DNA from: an uncultured Lachnospiraceae bacterium
Lineage (GTDB): Bacteria > Bacillota > Clostridia > Lachnospirales > Lachnospiraceae
DNA: 64,000 nt
Direction of reading: 5' to 3'
NCBI GenBank assembly: GCA_947382415.1
Contig: CANCYO010000008.1
Location: 1 to 64,000, forward strand
Part shown: in pieces, positions 24,755 to 34,511 of the stretch
Layout: every line of letters starts with the position of its first letter
Position numbering within the stretch: position 1 is the first letter of the stretch
Notes under the pieces: generated by a model
What the model was told of the DNA's origin: nothing
Database searches by the model: none
What the model saw: the letters and a program-made list of their open reading frames with translations, nothing else
Program-made: the position numbers and the translations under genes

Positions 24755-25257
24755 ATGATACTTATGTGATGCTTCAGGCGAAACTGGACGAAGCAAAGTC
24801 CAGAAATAACCTGAATCGGGATATTGCAAAACTCCAAGCCAAACTGGACAAAATAAAATTACAGGCACAAATCGATCCCAAGACAATCGAGAGCCTGACC
24901 CGGGAGCTGGAAGTCATAATCAATCCCAAAATCAAAATGGAAGATGCCAAAAAAGAGCAGGAAGAGCTTGCATCCGGTTTTGCACAGATTACTGATCTGT
25001 GGGATAAGCTGGGCGAGGAATCGCAGGAAGCGCTGCTGGAAAACTTTTTCGGAGAAAGTCATGCCAAGATCAGCTCTGCCATAGAACTCTTTGACGCACT
25101 CCGCGAGTCTGTCAATGCGCTGCAGGAGGGCGGCGGAGACGGCGGCTGGATGCTCGCCCTGGGAATCCTGGTCGAAAAGCTTGGAGCATCCAACATCTTC
25201 AAGAACATCGGTAAAGGCCGTATCAGTGTACGGATTTCAAAGCCTATAAACTGTTGA
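24751..25257 (+). CDS. Tape measure protein, N-terminal fragment
   Basis: 168 residues. The start NNLNRDIAKLQAKLDKIKLQ and IDPKTIESLTRELEVI is typical of clostridial phage tape measures, which set tail length and span the tail lumen. The family-like sequence ends at about 25215 (ASNIFKNIGK), then an unrelated tail (RISVRISKPINC) runs into a stop at 25255-25257. The remainder of a tape measure begins 1.1 kb downstream at 26391. The gene is therefore interrupted; as drawn it encodes only the N-terminal coiled coil. Confidence 0.7.
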   Translation: MNDTYVMLQAKLDEAKSRNNLNRDIAKLQAKLDKIKLQAQIDPKTIESLTRELEVIINPKIKMEDAKKEQEELASGFAQITDLWDKLGEESQEALLENFFGESHAKISSAIELFDALRESVNALQEGGGDGGWMLALGILVEKLGASNIFKNIGKGRISVRISKPINC

Positions 25258-25328
25258 TTGTTTTGAATATGCCCTTCATGCCCAAGAAAAGTATGCACGA
25301 TCATAGTGCATACCTCAAGGGCAGGAAT

Positions 25329-25860
25329 GTGTGAGATTAGTCACCTCACGATGTTCTATAAAATAAATCGTAATTGGGAGCTGCTGTCTCCCAGTGCTGG
25401 GAAGCTAAATTATAGTGAATATTACAGTACAGTGTGGCTACAACGCGGCTGGAAACGGCGGACGTGAACGCGCTCCGAAAAGGATGTCAGCAATGACAGG
25501 AAAACACACTGTTGGTTACGGGCGAAAGCCCTAAGTAACATGCCCTGTGGAATCGGGCAAGACCACCAATCAGCAACGGAACCCCTAAGTCCGATAAAAA
25601 CGGATATGGAAGTGTTCACAGAGTATAAACGATTTTGAGTCGAAAGGCTTGTAAGAGGTACTCGAAACCAAGAAGGAAAACTTGCCCGTGACTGGGTAAA
25701 ACCAAAAGAGTGATGCTGCTCTTCCATCTCCTGACAGCAACTGTGTGACAGATATGGCACAGGAGGCGATGGAATAAGGCACGGAGTTCTCCTGGCCGTA
25801 GTGGAAGAAACGGAGAAAACAGGCGGTAATACTACAACAGCCACCTTAAATCCATTAACT
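25329..25860 (+). mobile_element. Group II intron-like structured sequence, apparently truncated
   Basis: GTGTGAG (25329) could be a 5' intron boundary. The following about 530 bases are rich in short helices and loops: gggcgaaagccc, a stem of cttccatc with gatggaa, and gtcgaaaggcttgtaagagg, which resembles bacterial group II intron domain I. Directly upstream a hairpin (gtatgcac/gtgcatac, 25290-25312, nested in tgccctt/aagggca) resembles the stem-loop targets of some introns. No reverse transcriptase and no domain V hairpin were found, so the copy is partial or the identification is wrong. A large phage-type non-coding RNA is an alternative. Confidence 0.45.
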
Positions 25861-25894
25861 ATAAGGTTATAAAATCAGATACCTGAATATGTGA

Positions 25895-26248
25895 TTAAAG
25901 CAGCCCCGGTAGTCCTATAAAAACAAAATAAAAAGCTGCTGCCATTCCTAAAACAGTTAATATAACAAAAAATAACAGCATATTCTTTATAGCATGGATA
26001 TCTCTGCCTATATCCATAAGAATATCATCGCTATTAACTTTTTGCTTTGCTTCTATGCTTTGTTGTTGATGTTTTATATTTTCAAAATATTCGGTTCTGT
26101 CAGATTGTAAAATATCAGACGCAACTTTCATTGCTAATTCTGTATATCCGCTTTCAGGTTTAACTATTTCAGATAATTCTTCATTAGACATCTTATTGTA
26201 CTTTTCATAAAGACGATTATATTCACTTGTTTGATTTGATTGCAGCAT
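25895..26248 (-). CDS. Small membrane protein of unknown function lying within the tape-measure gap
   Basis: 117 residues on the opposite strand to all neighbours, AT-rich. An acidic helical N-terminus (NKMSNEELSEIVKPESGYTE) with a glutamine-rich linker is followed by one C-terminal membrane helix (MLLFFVILTVLGMAAAFYFV). AAGGAG lies 8 bp before the ATG, so it is probably expressed. It was probably brought in by the event that broke the tape measure; possible roles include immunity or superinfection protein, but no motif shows this. Confidence 0.55.
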   Translation of the reverse strand: MLQSNQTSEYNRLYEKYNKMSNEELSEIVKPESGYTELAMKVASDILQSDRTEYFENIKHQQQSIEAKQKVNSDDILMDIGRDIHAIKNMLLFFVILTVLGMAAAFYFVFIGLPGLL

Positions 26249-26390
26249 GTTGACACACTCCTTGGAAAGTCTTATTTATCACATAGCTTATCATAAATCA
26301 TTAGCAAAAGCAATACTTTAAGATCCACACTTAAAGTAAACAAACTTACTACACTTTAGGCAGCCCCCATAAACTGCGCATTTAAATAGT

Positions 26391-29300
26391 ATGATGTTCA
26401 AACAACTACCAGTAATGTTCAGCGATTTAAATAAGCTTGGGATTGCATTATCATCTTTGGACAAGATGAATATTGGAATAATTGGTATAAATTCTGGAAA
26501 TATTGACGCTTATAGAAATGCATTAAAAGGTTTAAGTTTAGAGCAATCTGTGTTCGCTTTAGCCAGCAAAGGCGTAACCGAAGAACAGATTAGACAAGTA
26601 TTAGTAACTAACCAAGCTATGGCAGCCGATGTAGAAGCGGCTATTGCAAAAGCAGGTTTAACAACTGCAACAAAAGCATTAACCCAAGCAGAAATGGTTG
26701 AGATTGCTGCTCATAACGGTGTTGCAAAGGCTGATGCAGAAGCATTACTAAGCAAAATTGGCATTGCCGCATCTGAAACTGGCCAAACTGCTATCAAACA
26801 CCAAGTTACTCTTGCAATGTTAGAACAGGCTGTTGCAAGTGGTGCTTTAACCGAAGCTGAATCTGCCCAATTAACAACAATGCTGGGTCTAAATGCAGCA
26901 GAAGTAACGAATATTGGAATTACAAATATATTAACCGCTTCATTTGCAAAATTATGGGCTGTTATCACAGCACATCCACTTGGTGCACTTTTAACTGCAA
27001 TAGGCGCTGTAGCAATCGGAACAGTCACATATATAAATATTACCAAAAAAGAAGCCGAAAAAGCCTTATTAGAAGCACATAAAACTGCTGAGCAGAATTT
27101 AAACAATTCAAAAGCATCCTTATCCAATGATAGATCAGAATTGCAATCCCTTACTTCTGCCTTAGAAACAATTAAACAGAAGATAAAAGAAATATCTTCT
27201 TCCAGTGCCCCTACTTTAATAAAACAAAATGAATTAAACAAATTATCTGCTACTAATATACAGTTAAATAACCAAATATCTTTGCTCGAAAGCACTATTA
27301 AGTTAAAGCAAAAAGCTGCTGCATATGACGCAAAGGCCCTACTTGAAACTCAAGTTGAATTGAAATACTCTACTATTTTAGATAATAATTCAATTGAGTC
27401 TCATAATGAATCATATACATACCAAGATCATGCAAAATATCAAATGTCAAGTTTACAAAATGCTTATAACATCTATATGAAAGCACTAAGGGACGGCGAT
27501 GTTAAAAAGCAGCAGTTAGGTCAAGATTTAATAGATGTCTCATCTGGCAATAGTGCCGTACTTATGTCCCAATTATTAGAAATAATTCAAAATTTTAAGT
27601 ACGATGACGGATCGATAGTTGAAGGGTATGAAGAAATTTACAAAGAATATATGGGCATTATTTATAACCTTCAACTTCTAACAAATCCAGATACCTTACC
27701 GGATATCGCAAAATCAGCAACCCTTAATACAGGAATTAACTATAAAAAAGCATTATCTAATGCAAATAAACTTGCTTATGAAGGAAAATATGAAATTGAT
27801 AAGCTAGATTCAAACTTTGTCAACGCTTTGTCAACAGCAGGTATTAATGAATCTACTATTAATTATATTTTTCTGACAAAGCAGCGCGAATATGCATTAC
27901 TTATTGATAAAATAAACCAAAAATATAAACTTTCCGAAATCCCAAATAAAATAAGGCAGGATTATTGGGATGATGACGGGACCGGACACATAATTGTACG
28001 CTCTGAATATGTGGATATAAAACCTGAAACCAAAAAGCATCTAGAAGAAATTAATGCTATAAACGGGATATTGACTGAATACAGCAAGCAAAATCCAATT
28101 GAATTTCAATTAATTTCCTCTTATGATGAAAATTTTGAAATACTTGATAAGTACATCGAACAAGAACGAGAAAAAGCAAAAAATAGCACTGATTACGTCG
28201 GCGACTATATTGTCAATGCTCTTAAACGTGTTTGTACTGAAGCCCAAATTGAAAATTCCAAATTAAATTTCGCCTCTTTCTCCGATATCTTCTCCCTTCA
28301 GGATGCCGAGGGTAACCTGACCTCCCTCGGTAAAGTATCTGAATCCCTGAAAACCATACAGGACGCCTATCGAACTCTTTCCTCGGCTGTAGCGGAGTAC
28401 AATGACAACGGCGTTATCTCATTCGACACCCTGCAATCGGTCATCAGTCTGGGGGACGACTGGCTCGACTATCTGGTGGACGAGAATGGCGCTCTGAAAC
28501 TGGATCAGGAATCCTTAGATGAATTGACCCGATCCCGCCTGGAACATATGCGGGTTCAGACATTAAACAATCTGATTGACCAGGTAAATCAGATAACGGA
28601 TAACGCCCATGCCAACAAATACCTGGCATCTACCAACTATGAAGCTGCCGAATCATTTGAAGAACTGGCTCGTACATCCGCACTGGCCGCTCAGAATGCA
28701 CTTTTTAAAAAAGTCGAATCCGGCGATTTATCACAGGCATACTATGATGCCGTAATCAACAAAATGTACGGCGACATTAACAAAATTAATGCCTTGTTCA
28801 ATAATACGTCAACTGACCTGTCCGGTACTTTTTCTGCCGCCTCCAACACCCTCATCTCCTTCACCGACCTTCTGGACAAGGAACTGGCCGTGCTGGACCG
28901 GAAAATAGAAGCCGGCTACGCAGACTTCAACGACTATATCCGTGACAGACTTTCCCTCATTGAAGACTACTACCGACAGGGCAGGCTCTCCGCCGACGAA
29001 TACTACTCCTATCTTGAACAGCATTATGACACACAGCTTTCCTATATGGACAAAACCGTCAATGCCGTGACGCGCAGAATCGACAAGGAGATCGACGGGC
29101 TGGAAAAACAAAAAGATGCCATCGAGCAAAATTATCAGAAGCAGATCGACTATCTGAATGAACAGAAAACGCTTCTGGAAGACGCCAGCAAAGAACGGCA
29201 GCGTCAGCTCAATCTGCAGAAAGCGCAGTACGAGCTGGAACGGGCTAAGAATCAACGCACCACGCTGATCTATTCCGAAGACAAAGGCATGCATTATGTG

Positions 29301-30263
29301 ACGGATGAGTCCGCTGTCAAAGACGCACAGCAGGAAGTGGAAAATGCAGAACTGGACATTCAGATAGCAGAAATAGACTCTTCCGTTTCCAGACTGGAGG
29401 AAGCCCGCGACGCGGAGACTGACGCCATCGATGCCATGATCGAAAAGCTCGAGGAATATAAAGAGCAATGGGCCGACATCTCCTCCGCCTATGAGGAAGA
29501 ACAGGAAAACCTCATTGCAGCCCAGATTCTTGGTCAGGAATGGGAAAACGATATTCTGGACGGACGTCTGGACGTTTTGAATCGATTCAAAGACAATTAT
29601 ATCGCCATTCAGCAGGCTATGGTAGACGCCGCCTATCAGGCTGCACAGGCCATGGCAAACGGCGAAAAAGCAAAAATTGATGATTCATCTAAGGGAAAGC
29701 AGGACTACCATTGGGAAGTTGTAGATGAAGAAAATCCCTCCTCTAAAAGCAAGCAATTCTCTACACAGGCAGCCGCTGAGGATTATGCCAGAAAACTGAA
29801 CAGGCAGAAGGCTGCTGCCTATCATATGACCCTTGATCAGTTTCTTCACAGCGATATTCCCGGCTACTATGTGAGAAAGTATCACACCGGACTGCTGCAG
29901 GGCCCTGTGAAACAGCACAGCTTTGATGAAGATTTTAAACTTGTACGCCGGGCCGGTCTGGGTACGGAGGACGTCCCCGCAATCTTAAAAGTTGGCGAAG
30001 CGGTGGCAACACCTGAACAGATTCACAATCTCGCAGACAGCATCAGACAGTCCGCACTGCCGGATTTCCTGATCCCGCTGTCATCAGGCTATCCCTTCTC
30101 ACAAGCTGTAGAGCACTCTTACGCATTACCCGCACAACAGTCAGTAACTCAAAACATCACCCTGACCTGCCCCAATGTCACAAATGATTCGGGTGTGGAA
30201 TATATTCAGCGCGAATTGGGCCATTTAAGCCTCCGGGCATTACAGGAGTCCAAAAAACGCTAA
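26391..30263 (+). CDS. Tape measure protein, C-terminal part (5'-truncated)
   Basis: 1290 residues. The frame opens at 26373 and no ribosome site precedes the first ATG, so this is the downstream part of a broken or intron-split gene. It has alternating helices with AQ-rich repeats (residues 60-180), a hydrophobic helix pair (FAKLWAVITAHPLGALLTAI, near 190), long coiled coils (230-330 and 870-1050) and a C-terminal tail-tip region ending GHLSLRALQESKKR. Bases 26391 to about 28270 are clearly AT-richer than the rest, suggesting recombination between two tape-measure alleles. It would fix the length of the tail. Confidence 0.75.
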   Translation: MMFKQLPVMFSDLNKLGIALSSLDKMNIGIIGINSGNIDAYRNALKGLSLEQSVFALASKGVTEEQIRQVLVTNQAMAADVEAAIAKAGLTTATKALTQAEMVEIAAHNGVAKADAEALLSKIGIAASETGQTAIKHQVTLAMLEQAVASGALTEAESAQLTTMLGLNAAEVTNIGITNILTASFAKLWAVITAHPLGALLTAIGAVAIGTVTYINITKKEAEKALLEAHKTAEQNLNNSKASLSNDRSELQSLTSALETIKQKIKEISSSSAPTLIKQNELNKLSATNIQLNNQISLLESTIKLKQKAAAYDAKALLETQVELKYSTILDNNSIESHNESYTYQDHAKYQMSSLQNAYNIYMKALRDGDVKKQQLGQDLIDVSSGNSAVLMSQLLEIIQNFKYDDGSIVEGYEEIYKEYMGIIYNLQLLTNPDTLPDIAKSATLNTGINYKKALSNANKLAYEGKYEIDKLDSNFVNALSTAGINESTINYIFLTKQREYALLIDKINQKYKLSEIPNKIRQDYWDDDGTGHIIVRSEYVDIKPETKKHLEEINAINGILTEYSKQNPIEFQLISSYDENFEILDKYIEQEREKAKNSTDYVGDYIVNALKRVCTEAQIENSKLNFASFSDIFSLQDAEGNLTSLGKVSESLKTIQDAYRTLSSAVAEYNDNGVISFDTLQSVISLGDDWLDYLVDENGALKLDQESLDELTRSRLEHMRVQTLNNLIDQVNQITDNAHANKYLASTNYEAAESFEELARTSALAAQNALFKKVESGDLSQAYYDAVINKMYGDINKINALFNNTSTDLSGTFSAASNTLISFTDLLDKELAVLDRKIEAGYADFNDYIRDRLSLIEDYYRQGRLSADEYYSYLEQHYDTQLSYMDKTVNAVTRRIDKEIDGLEKQKDAIEQNYQKQIDYLNEQKTLLEDASKERQRQLNLQKAQYELERAKNQRTTLIYSEDKGMHYVTDESAVKDAQQEVENAELDIQIAEIDSSVSRLEEARDAETDAIDAMIEKLEEYKEQWADISSAYEEEQENLIAAQILGQEWENDILDGRLDVLNRFKDNYIAIQQAMVDAAYQAAQAMANGEKAKIDDSSKGKQDYHWEVVDEENPSSKSKQFSTQAAAEDYARKLNRQKAAAYHMTLDQFLHSDIPGYYVRKYHTGLLQGPVKQHSFDEDFKLVRRAGLGTEDVPAILKVGEAVATPEQIHNLADSIRQSALPDFLIPLSSGYPFSQAVEHSYALPAQQSVTQNITLTCPNVTNDSGVEYIQRELGHLSLRALQESKKR

Positions 30264-30307
30264 AGCACTGCTGCCCTGTTTATTTTTAATAGGAAGGATA
30301 CCAAGAC

Positions 30308-30604
30308 ATGGCTATAAACACAGATAAAAATACCGGTAAAAACGCGGATGTCGGCAAGGAGATTCTCAAATCCATTCAGATCATGATCGAACAGAAATTA
30401 AACGCAATCCCTGCGGACCAGACCTACGCTTCTGTCATCAAAAAAGCCAATGCCGACAATACCTATGTCATTCTGGACCGCACCGGCATAGAGCGAACCG
30501 TAAGATGCTCCCTACCCGGAATCCGCTTACAGGTCATGCAGCGGGTATGGGTAAAGGAGCCCTGCGGGAACTTAAAACACATTCACATATGCGGCGTCTG
30601 CTGA
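30308..30604 (+). CDS. Small tail protein, possibly OB-fold
   Basis: 98 residues. A helical start (EILKSIQIMIEQKLNAIPAD) is followed by a compact strand-rich domain with TYVILDRTGIERTVRCSLPG and RVWVKEPCGNLKHIHICGVC. The pattern resembles small tail-hub/OB-like proteins coded after tape measures in clostridial phages; the call is by context. AGGAAGG lies upstream of the ATG. Confidence 0.5.
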   Translation: MAINTDKNTGKNADVGKEILKSIQIMIEQKLNAIPADQTYASVIKKANADNTYVILDRTGIERTVRCSLPGIRLQVMQRVWVKEPCGNLKHIHICGVC

Positions 30605-30673
30605 CAGCGTCTCTGATGCCGCTGCCGCTGACACGATTAACACAAGACAACACAAGGACGGTGAGATTTAAAC

Positions 30674-31708
30674 ATGTCAAGACCGATAATAAAAAAGATA
30701 CTGCCCTTCGACGCCGATAAGGAACAGGATATCTTCCTCGCCTGGACAGGCAGCCGCGCTCATGCCAACCGGATCATCATCCGGAGCAATGAGACAAATG
30801 AAGTAACCTTCGACGATACGATTTCTACCTACGAACTCAGACATACCATCCCGGCAGGGACATTGACAAACGGTAAAAGCTGGACCATGGAGGCCCTGGT
30901 TTATGACGGCGAAAACATTGCTTCCGCCTCATCTGAAAAGGTTCTGTTTTACACCTTTAAGACACCTGACTTTGACTTTAAAGACATACCGCAAAACCAT
31001 CAGATCAACAGCGCATCCTTTACCGCTTCCATATCCTACCATTCTCAGGATTGGGAAAATATCAGTTCCTATGTCTTTTACCTGTATGACTCCACCGGGA
31101 AACAACTGGTGAAAAGCAATACGATGCATGATATTTTCAACATCGCTTTCACCTACCGGGGTTTGGAAAACAACACAGCCTACGCGATCAGATGCACTGC
31201 CGTAACAGTGCATGGGATGATACTTGACACCGGACTTAAGGATATTCAGGTAAAGTATGAAAATCCCAATACCTATGCGCGCATCTACACCACAGCCCTG
31301 CCCGAACAGGGCTGTGTGCAGGTGGCCTCCAACCTGATTGTCATTCAGTACAACGGCACCGACCATTTTTCCTATGAGAACAGCATGATCGATCTGATCG
31401 GTAAGACACTCTGCTACGACGAAGGATTTCTGATAGAAGACGATTTTACTGTCATCATCCGGGGCAAAAATCTCTGGCAGACAGCGGATATCCTGAAAAT
31501 GAAAAACGACGGCCCGGGACTGACCTTAAGCTCCCGCATCTATACGGACGAAACGCTGCGCTTCCGGCTGCTTGTACCCAACGGCGTATGCAGCTATTTG
31601 CTCTATTCCGATGAACAGATATTCACAGCGAATGATATGGTGACCATTGTCCTTCGGCGCAAATCGAATCTGTATCAGCTTAAGGTTTTTGTTGAGAAAG
31701 AGAGGTGA
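30674..31708 (+). CDS. Tail-tip protein with fibronectin III-like repeats
   Basis: 344 residues, beta-rich. Two Ig/FnIII-like modules are suggested: residues about 5-95 (IFLAWTGSRAHANRIIIRSN, SWTMEALVYDG) and about 100-195 (ASFTASISYHSQDWENISSY, NNTAYAIRCTAVTVHG). A C-terminal beta-sandwich-like region follows. Such modules occur in distal tail and fibre proteins that contact the cell surface. Its stop overlaps the ribosome-site region of the next gene. Confidence 0.55.
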   Translation: MSRPIIKKILPFDADKEQDIFLAWTGSRAHANRIIIRSNETNEVTFDDTISTYELRHTIPAGTLTNGKSWTMEALVYDGENIASASSEKVLFYTFKTPDFDFKDIPQNHQINSASFTASISYHSQDWENISSYVFYLYDSTGKQLVKSNTMHDIFNIAFTYRGLENNTAYAIRCTAVTVHGMILDTGLKDIQVKYENPNTYARIYTTALPEQGCVQVASNLIVIQYNGTDHFSYENSMIDLIGKTLCYDEGFLIEDDFTVIIRGKNLWQTADILKMKNDGPGLTLSSRIYTDETLRFRLLVPNGVCSYLLYSDEQIFTANDMVTIVLRRKSNLYQLKVFVEKER

Positions 31709-31716
31709 CAAAGCAC

Positions 31717-32658
31717 ATGTTTATCTGCGGAAGTAACTTTGTAGGCGGCGCGTTGGCCTGTTCGGCTACGCCCACCGCTTTGAATCATATTGATCATATC
31801 ACACTGCAGAACGGATGGTACGACGATCTCTTTGCCAGCCGGAATACGAAATTTGAAATAACCGGTACATGTCCCACGGAATGGGATTTTGACACAGTCT
31901 TATACGCCCCTTTTGACAACAGTACCAATGCCGGCAATGTGGACTGGAATCTGGAGACGGTCACCCATCTGCTGCTCAAAAAAAGAATTGACGGCAGCTT
32001 TTCCTGGCAGACTCTGGCCGTCAGGGAGATTCACTCCCTGGATGATTTTGCAATCAATTACCCCGACTATTTCGCGGCCTCCGGAGCTCCCGCCGAATAT
32101 GCCATCGTACCGGTCTCAAACGGCGTGGAAGGCACTTATGCCACCTCCACGATCACACTCAGCTTTGATAAGCTCTTCCTGATAGAAGGCGACACCGTGT
32201 GGAGCACCGTCATCACGGACGGCTTCTGCGACACTACACGCAATATTCCCTCATCCGCCGTCACGCTGCTGAATCACAGATACCCGGTATTTGTGCGAAA
32301 TACAGCCGCAAACTACGACACCGGCACCTGCACGGGCGCGTTTGTGCCCATGGCGGATCCGGAACACTGCCGGCTGGCATACGGCAGGCCCTACGATTAT
32401 CAGCGTACCGGTTACCAGAAGAAATTCATGGACTTTTTATGTGATGGTATTCCAAAGCTTCTGAAAATGCCCGACGGGCGCATGTGGCTGGTACAGATTA
32501 CCCCCAATCCCACAGACACTGCCAATACCGCTTATAATAACCGTTACGTAAGCTTTACCTGGGTTGAAGTTGGAGATGTCAGCTCAGAGGAAGATCTGTA
32601 TTACTTAGGACTCTCCGATGTATCGGAAGAATGGTGGAACACGTCATGCCTTCCGTGA
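31717..32658 (+). CDS. Distal tail/tail-tip structural protein of unknown family
   Basis: 313 residues. Begins MFICGSNFVGGALACSATPT; strand-rich throughout (TEWDFDTVLYAPFDNSTNAG, DGRMWLVQITPNPTDTAN, VSFTWVEVGDVSS). The start at 31717 is chosen for its spacing from GAGAGAGG; an in-frame GTG at 31705 lies within that site. Location directly ahead of the DUF5048 hub protein suggests a distal-tail (Dit-like) or adaptor role, but no clear homology is visible to me. The 3' end overlaps the hub gene. Confidence 0.5.
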   Translation: MFICGSNFVGGALACSATPTALNHIDHITLQNGWYDDLFASRNTKFEITGTCPTEWDFDTVLYAPFDNSTNAGNVDWNLETVTHLLLKKRIDGSFSWQTLAVREIHSLDDFAINYPDYFAASGAPAEYAIVPVSNGVEGTYATSTITLSFDKLFLIEGDTVWSTVITDGFCDTTRNIPSSAVTLLNHRYPVFVRNTAANYDTGTCTGAFVPMADPEHCRLAYGRPYDYQRTGYQKKFMDFLCDGIPKLLKMPDGRMWLVQITPNPTDTANTAYNNRYVSFTWVEVGDVSSEEDLYYLGLSDVSEEWWNTSCLP

Positions 32659-34421
32659 TCACACAGGAGGATCTGACACTTGTTCTCCAACAGTCCGCAG
32701 CGCCTCAGACCCCAAAGCTGCGGATTGAAGTGTTAGATTCCAAACAGAGAATTGTGGGAACCGTCTATGGCATTGCAAGCGGCACTCTGTCCATATCCGG
32801 CGAATCAGATGTAAGACGCACTGCCAGTCTGACTCTCCACCCCACCCTGACCGAAAAGATCAGGCTGGCTGAGGACAGTCTGCTGTGGCTGAACAAGGAT
32901 ATACGGATTTTCGTAAGCTTATACAATCCAAAGACCAGGCAATACAGAGAATACCCCCTCGGAACCTATGTATACACCGACACTTCCGTTACCTACGACG
33001 CTTCTTCCAACAGCCTTACCATAAACTGCGCAGACTTCATGAAGAAGCTGGACGGTACCAAAAACGGTCAGCTTGGAACGCTGACCATCGGCTATCCCGC
33101 CTACAAAGAGGATACCGACACCGGCGAAGTACTCTCACGCTATATTATCAGTAAGGCAATCGTCGAGACTTTGGAAAAACTGGCAAATATCACAGATCAT
33201 AGAATTGACGACATCGGAGAACATAATGCCATGCCTGAATATAATGAAGACTGGGAAACATACAGAGCAGAGAATCAAACCTGGAACACGATTCCCTACG
33301 ATCTGGAATTCTCGGCAGGCTGCAGCGTTCTCTCCATATTGACAACCCTTCGGGACTTATATCCCAATTACGAAATGTTTTTTGACATGGAATCCAACGC
33401 CTTCATATGTCAGCAAAAGCCCCTGTGCTATGAGGACGACCTGTTTCTTGATAACAGCTTCCTCCAGCGGGTACTGATCTCCGAGAATACGGCTGTGGAC
33501 ATGACTGCCGTGCGCAATATCTGTGAAGTCTGGGGCCAGGTAACAGATCCCGATTTCTTTGCGGTAGAATGCGCCTTTGACAGCGACAGCAATACTTATA
33601 ACGCCACCCTGCCGGTATATCGGGACAAATACCGTAATGGCGACATCATTGCGGTGAAAATTCCATCTGTCAATCAAGAGGCCCCCCTTCTTAACCTGAA
33701 CAGCCTGGGCGACGTCCCCGTCTGCAGCGACTCCCGCGAGGAAGTTCTCCCTGCCGGTACCTTAAAAACGGGCAATGTATATGCTTTTAAGATCAAAAGA
33801 CGATATGTGGACGGAGAATATGTCGTCAAAGCCTGCCTGCTGGGCCAGTGGCAGGTACACGCGCTGAACGTCCTGACCAACGGCAGAAAAAGCGGGCAGT
33901 CAATAACTACATCCGACGGGCAGACCTGCGAATTGTATTCCAGAGAATACTTTCAGCATTTTTATAACTGTGACCGCGTCGATATGACCATTATCGCCAA
34001 CTCTCCTTTCACAGTGGAAAAGATAGGAGAGACGCCCGAGGTCAAGACCGGAAACGAGTATGAAACTATTTACTCCGACGATCTGGCCGCAGACCGGGCC
34101 AAATGGGAAAACTGGAAAAACTGTCGTCTGACCGATAATATTACCATTACCACCATCCTGCTTCCTTTTCTGGACGTCAACAAAAAAGTATCTTATATAA
34201 AAAGCGGCTCCGATACAGAGCATCAATACATCATTTCCGCCGTGTCCCACAATTTTTCCGATTTTACCAGCACCATCACCATGTACCGCTTCTATCCCTC
34301 CTATGAGATGCTTTTGAAAGAGGCCGGAACGCACAAAGCCCTGTCCGAATACACCCACGGCACATTGGGCAAATTTACACACGACGAGCTTATCACTGTC
34401 ATCAGCGGCCAGGAATTATAA
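32631..34421 (+). CDS. DUF5048-type tail hub protein (Tal/gp27-like)
   Basis: 596 residues. The N-terminal region IASGTLSISGESDVRRTASL and the DIRIFVSLYNPKTRQYREYP strand block are typical of tail-hub/tail-associated proteins in Clostridia. A central extension (NYEMFFDMESNAFICQQKPL) and a C-terminal TITMYRFYPSYEMLLKEAG follow. The protein would close the distal tube and connect tail fibres. The start may be 32646, where a GGTGGA site fits better. It overlaps the upstream gene by 28 bp. No lysozyme or peptidase domain is seen in it. Confidence 0.65.
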   Translation: MVEHVMPSVITQEDLTLVLQQSAAPQTPKLRIEVLDSKQRIVGTVYGIASGTLSISGESDVRRTASLTLHPTLTEKIRLAEDSLLWLNKDIRIFVSLYNPKTRQYREYPLGTYVYTDTSVTYDASSNSLTINCADFMKKLDGTKNGQLGTLTIGYPAYKEDTDTGEVLSRYIISKAIVETLEKLANITDHRIDDIGEHNAMPEYNEDWETYRAENQTWNTIPYDLEFSAGCSVLSILTTLRDLYPNYEMFFDMESNAFICQQKPLCYEDDLFLDNSFLQRVLISENTAVDMTAVRNICEVWGQVTDPDFFAVECAFDSDSNTYNATLPVYRDKYRNGDIIAVKIPSVNQEAPLLNLNSLGDVPVCSDSREEVLPAGTLKTGNVYAFKIKRRYVDGEYVVKACLLGQWQVHALNVLTNGRKSGQSITTSDGQTCELYSREYFQHFYNCDRVDMTIIANSPFTVEKIGETPEVKTGNEYETIYSDDLAADRAKWENWKNCRLTDNITITTILLPFLDVNKKVSYIKSGSDTEHQYIISAVSHNFSDFTSTITMYRFYPSYEMLLKEAGTHKALSEYTHGTLGKFTHDELITVISGQEL

Positions 34422-34511
34422 AGGATAACGCTCTGACTGATACCTGGCATATTCCTTTTCCGCAAACTGATATGGGAACGTACAGAAACCGAAAGGAGGA
34501 TTACCCCAAAA

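Noticed and set aside
25422..25844. 140-codon minus-strand frame in the structured sequence
   Set aside because: No ribosome site, and it overlaps the intron-like RNA structure; Ser/Arg/Phe-rich translation looks like translated structured RNA.
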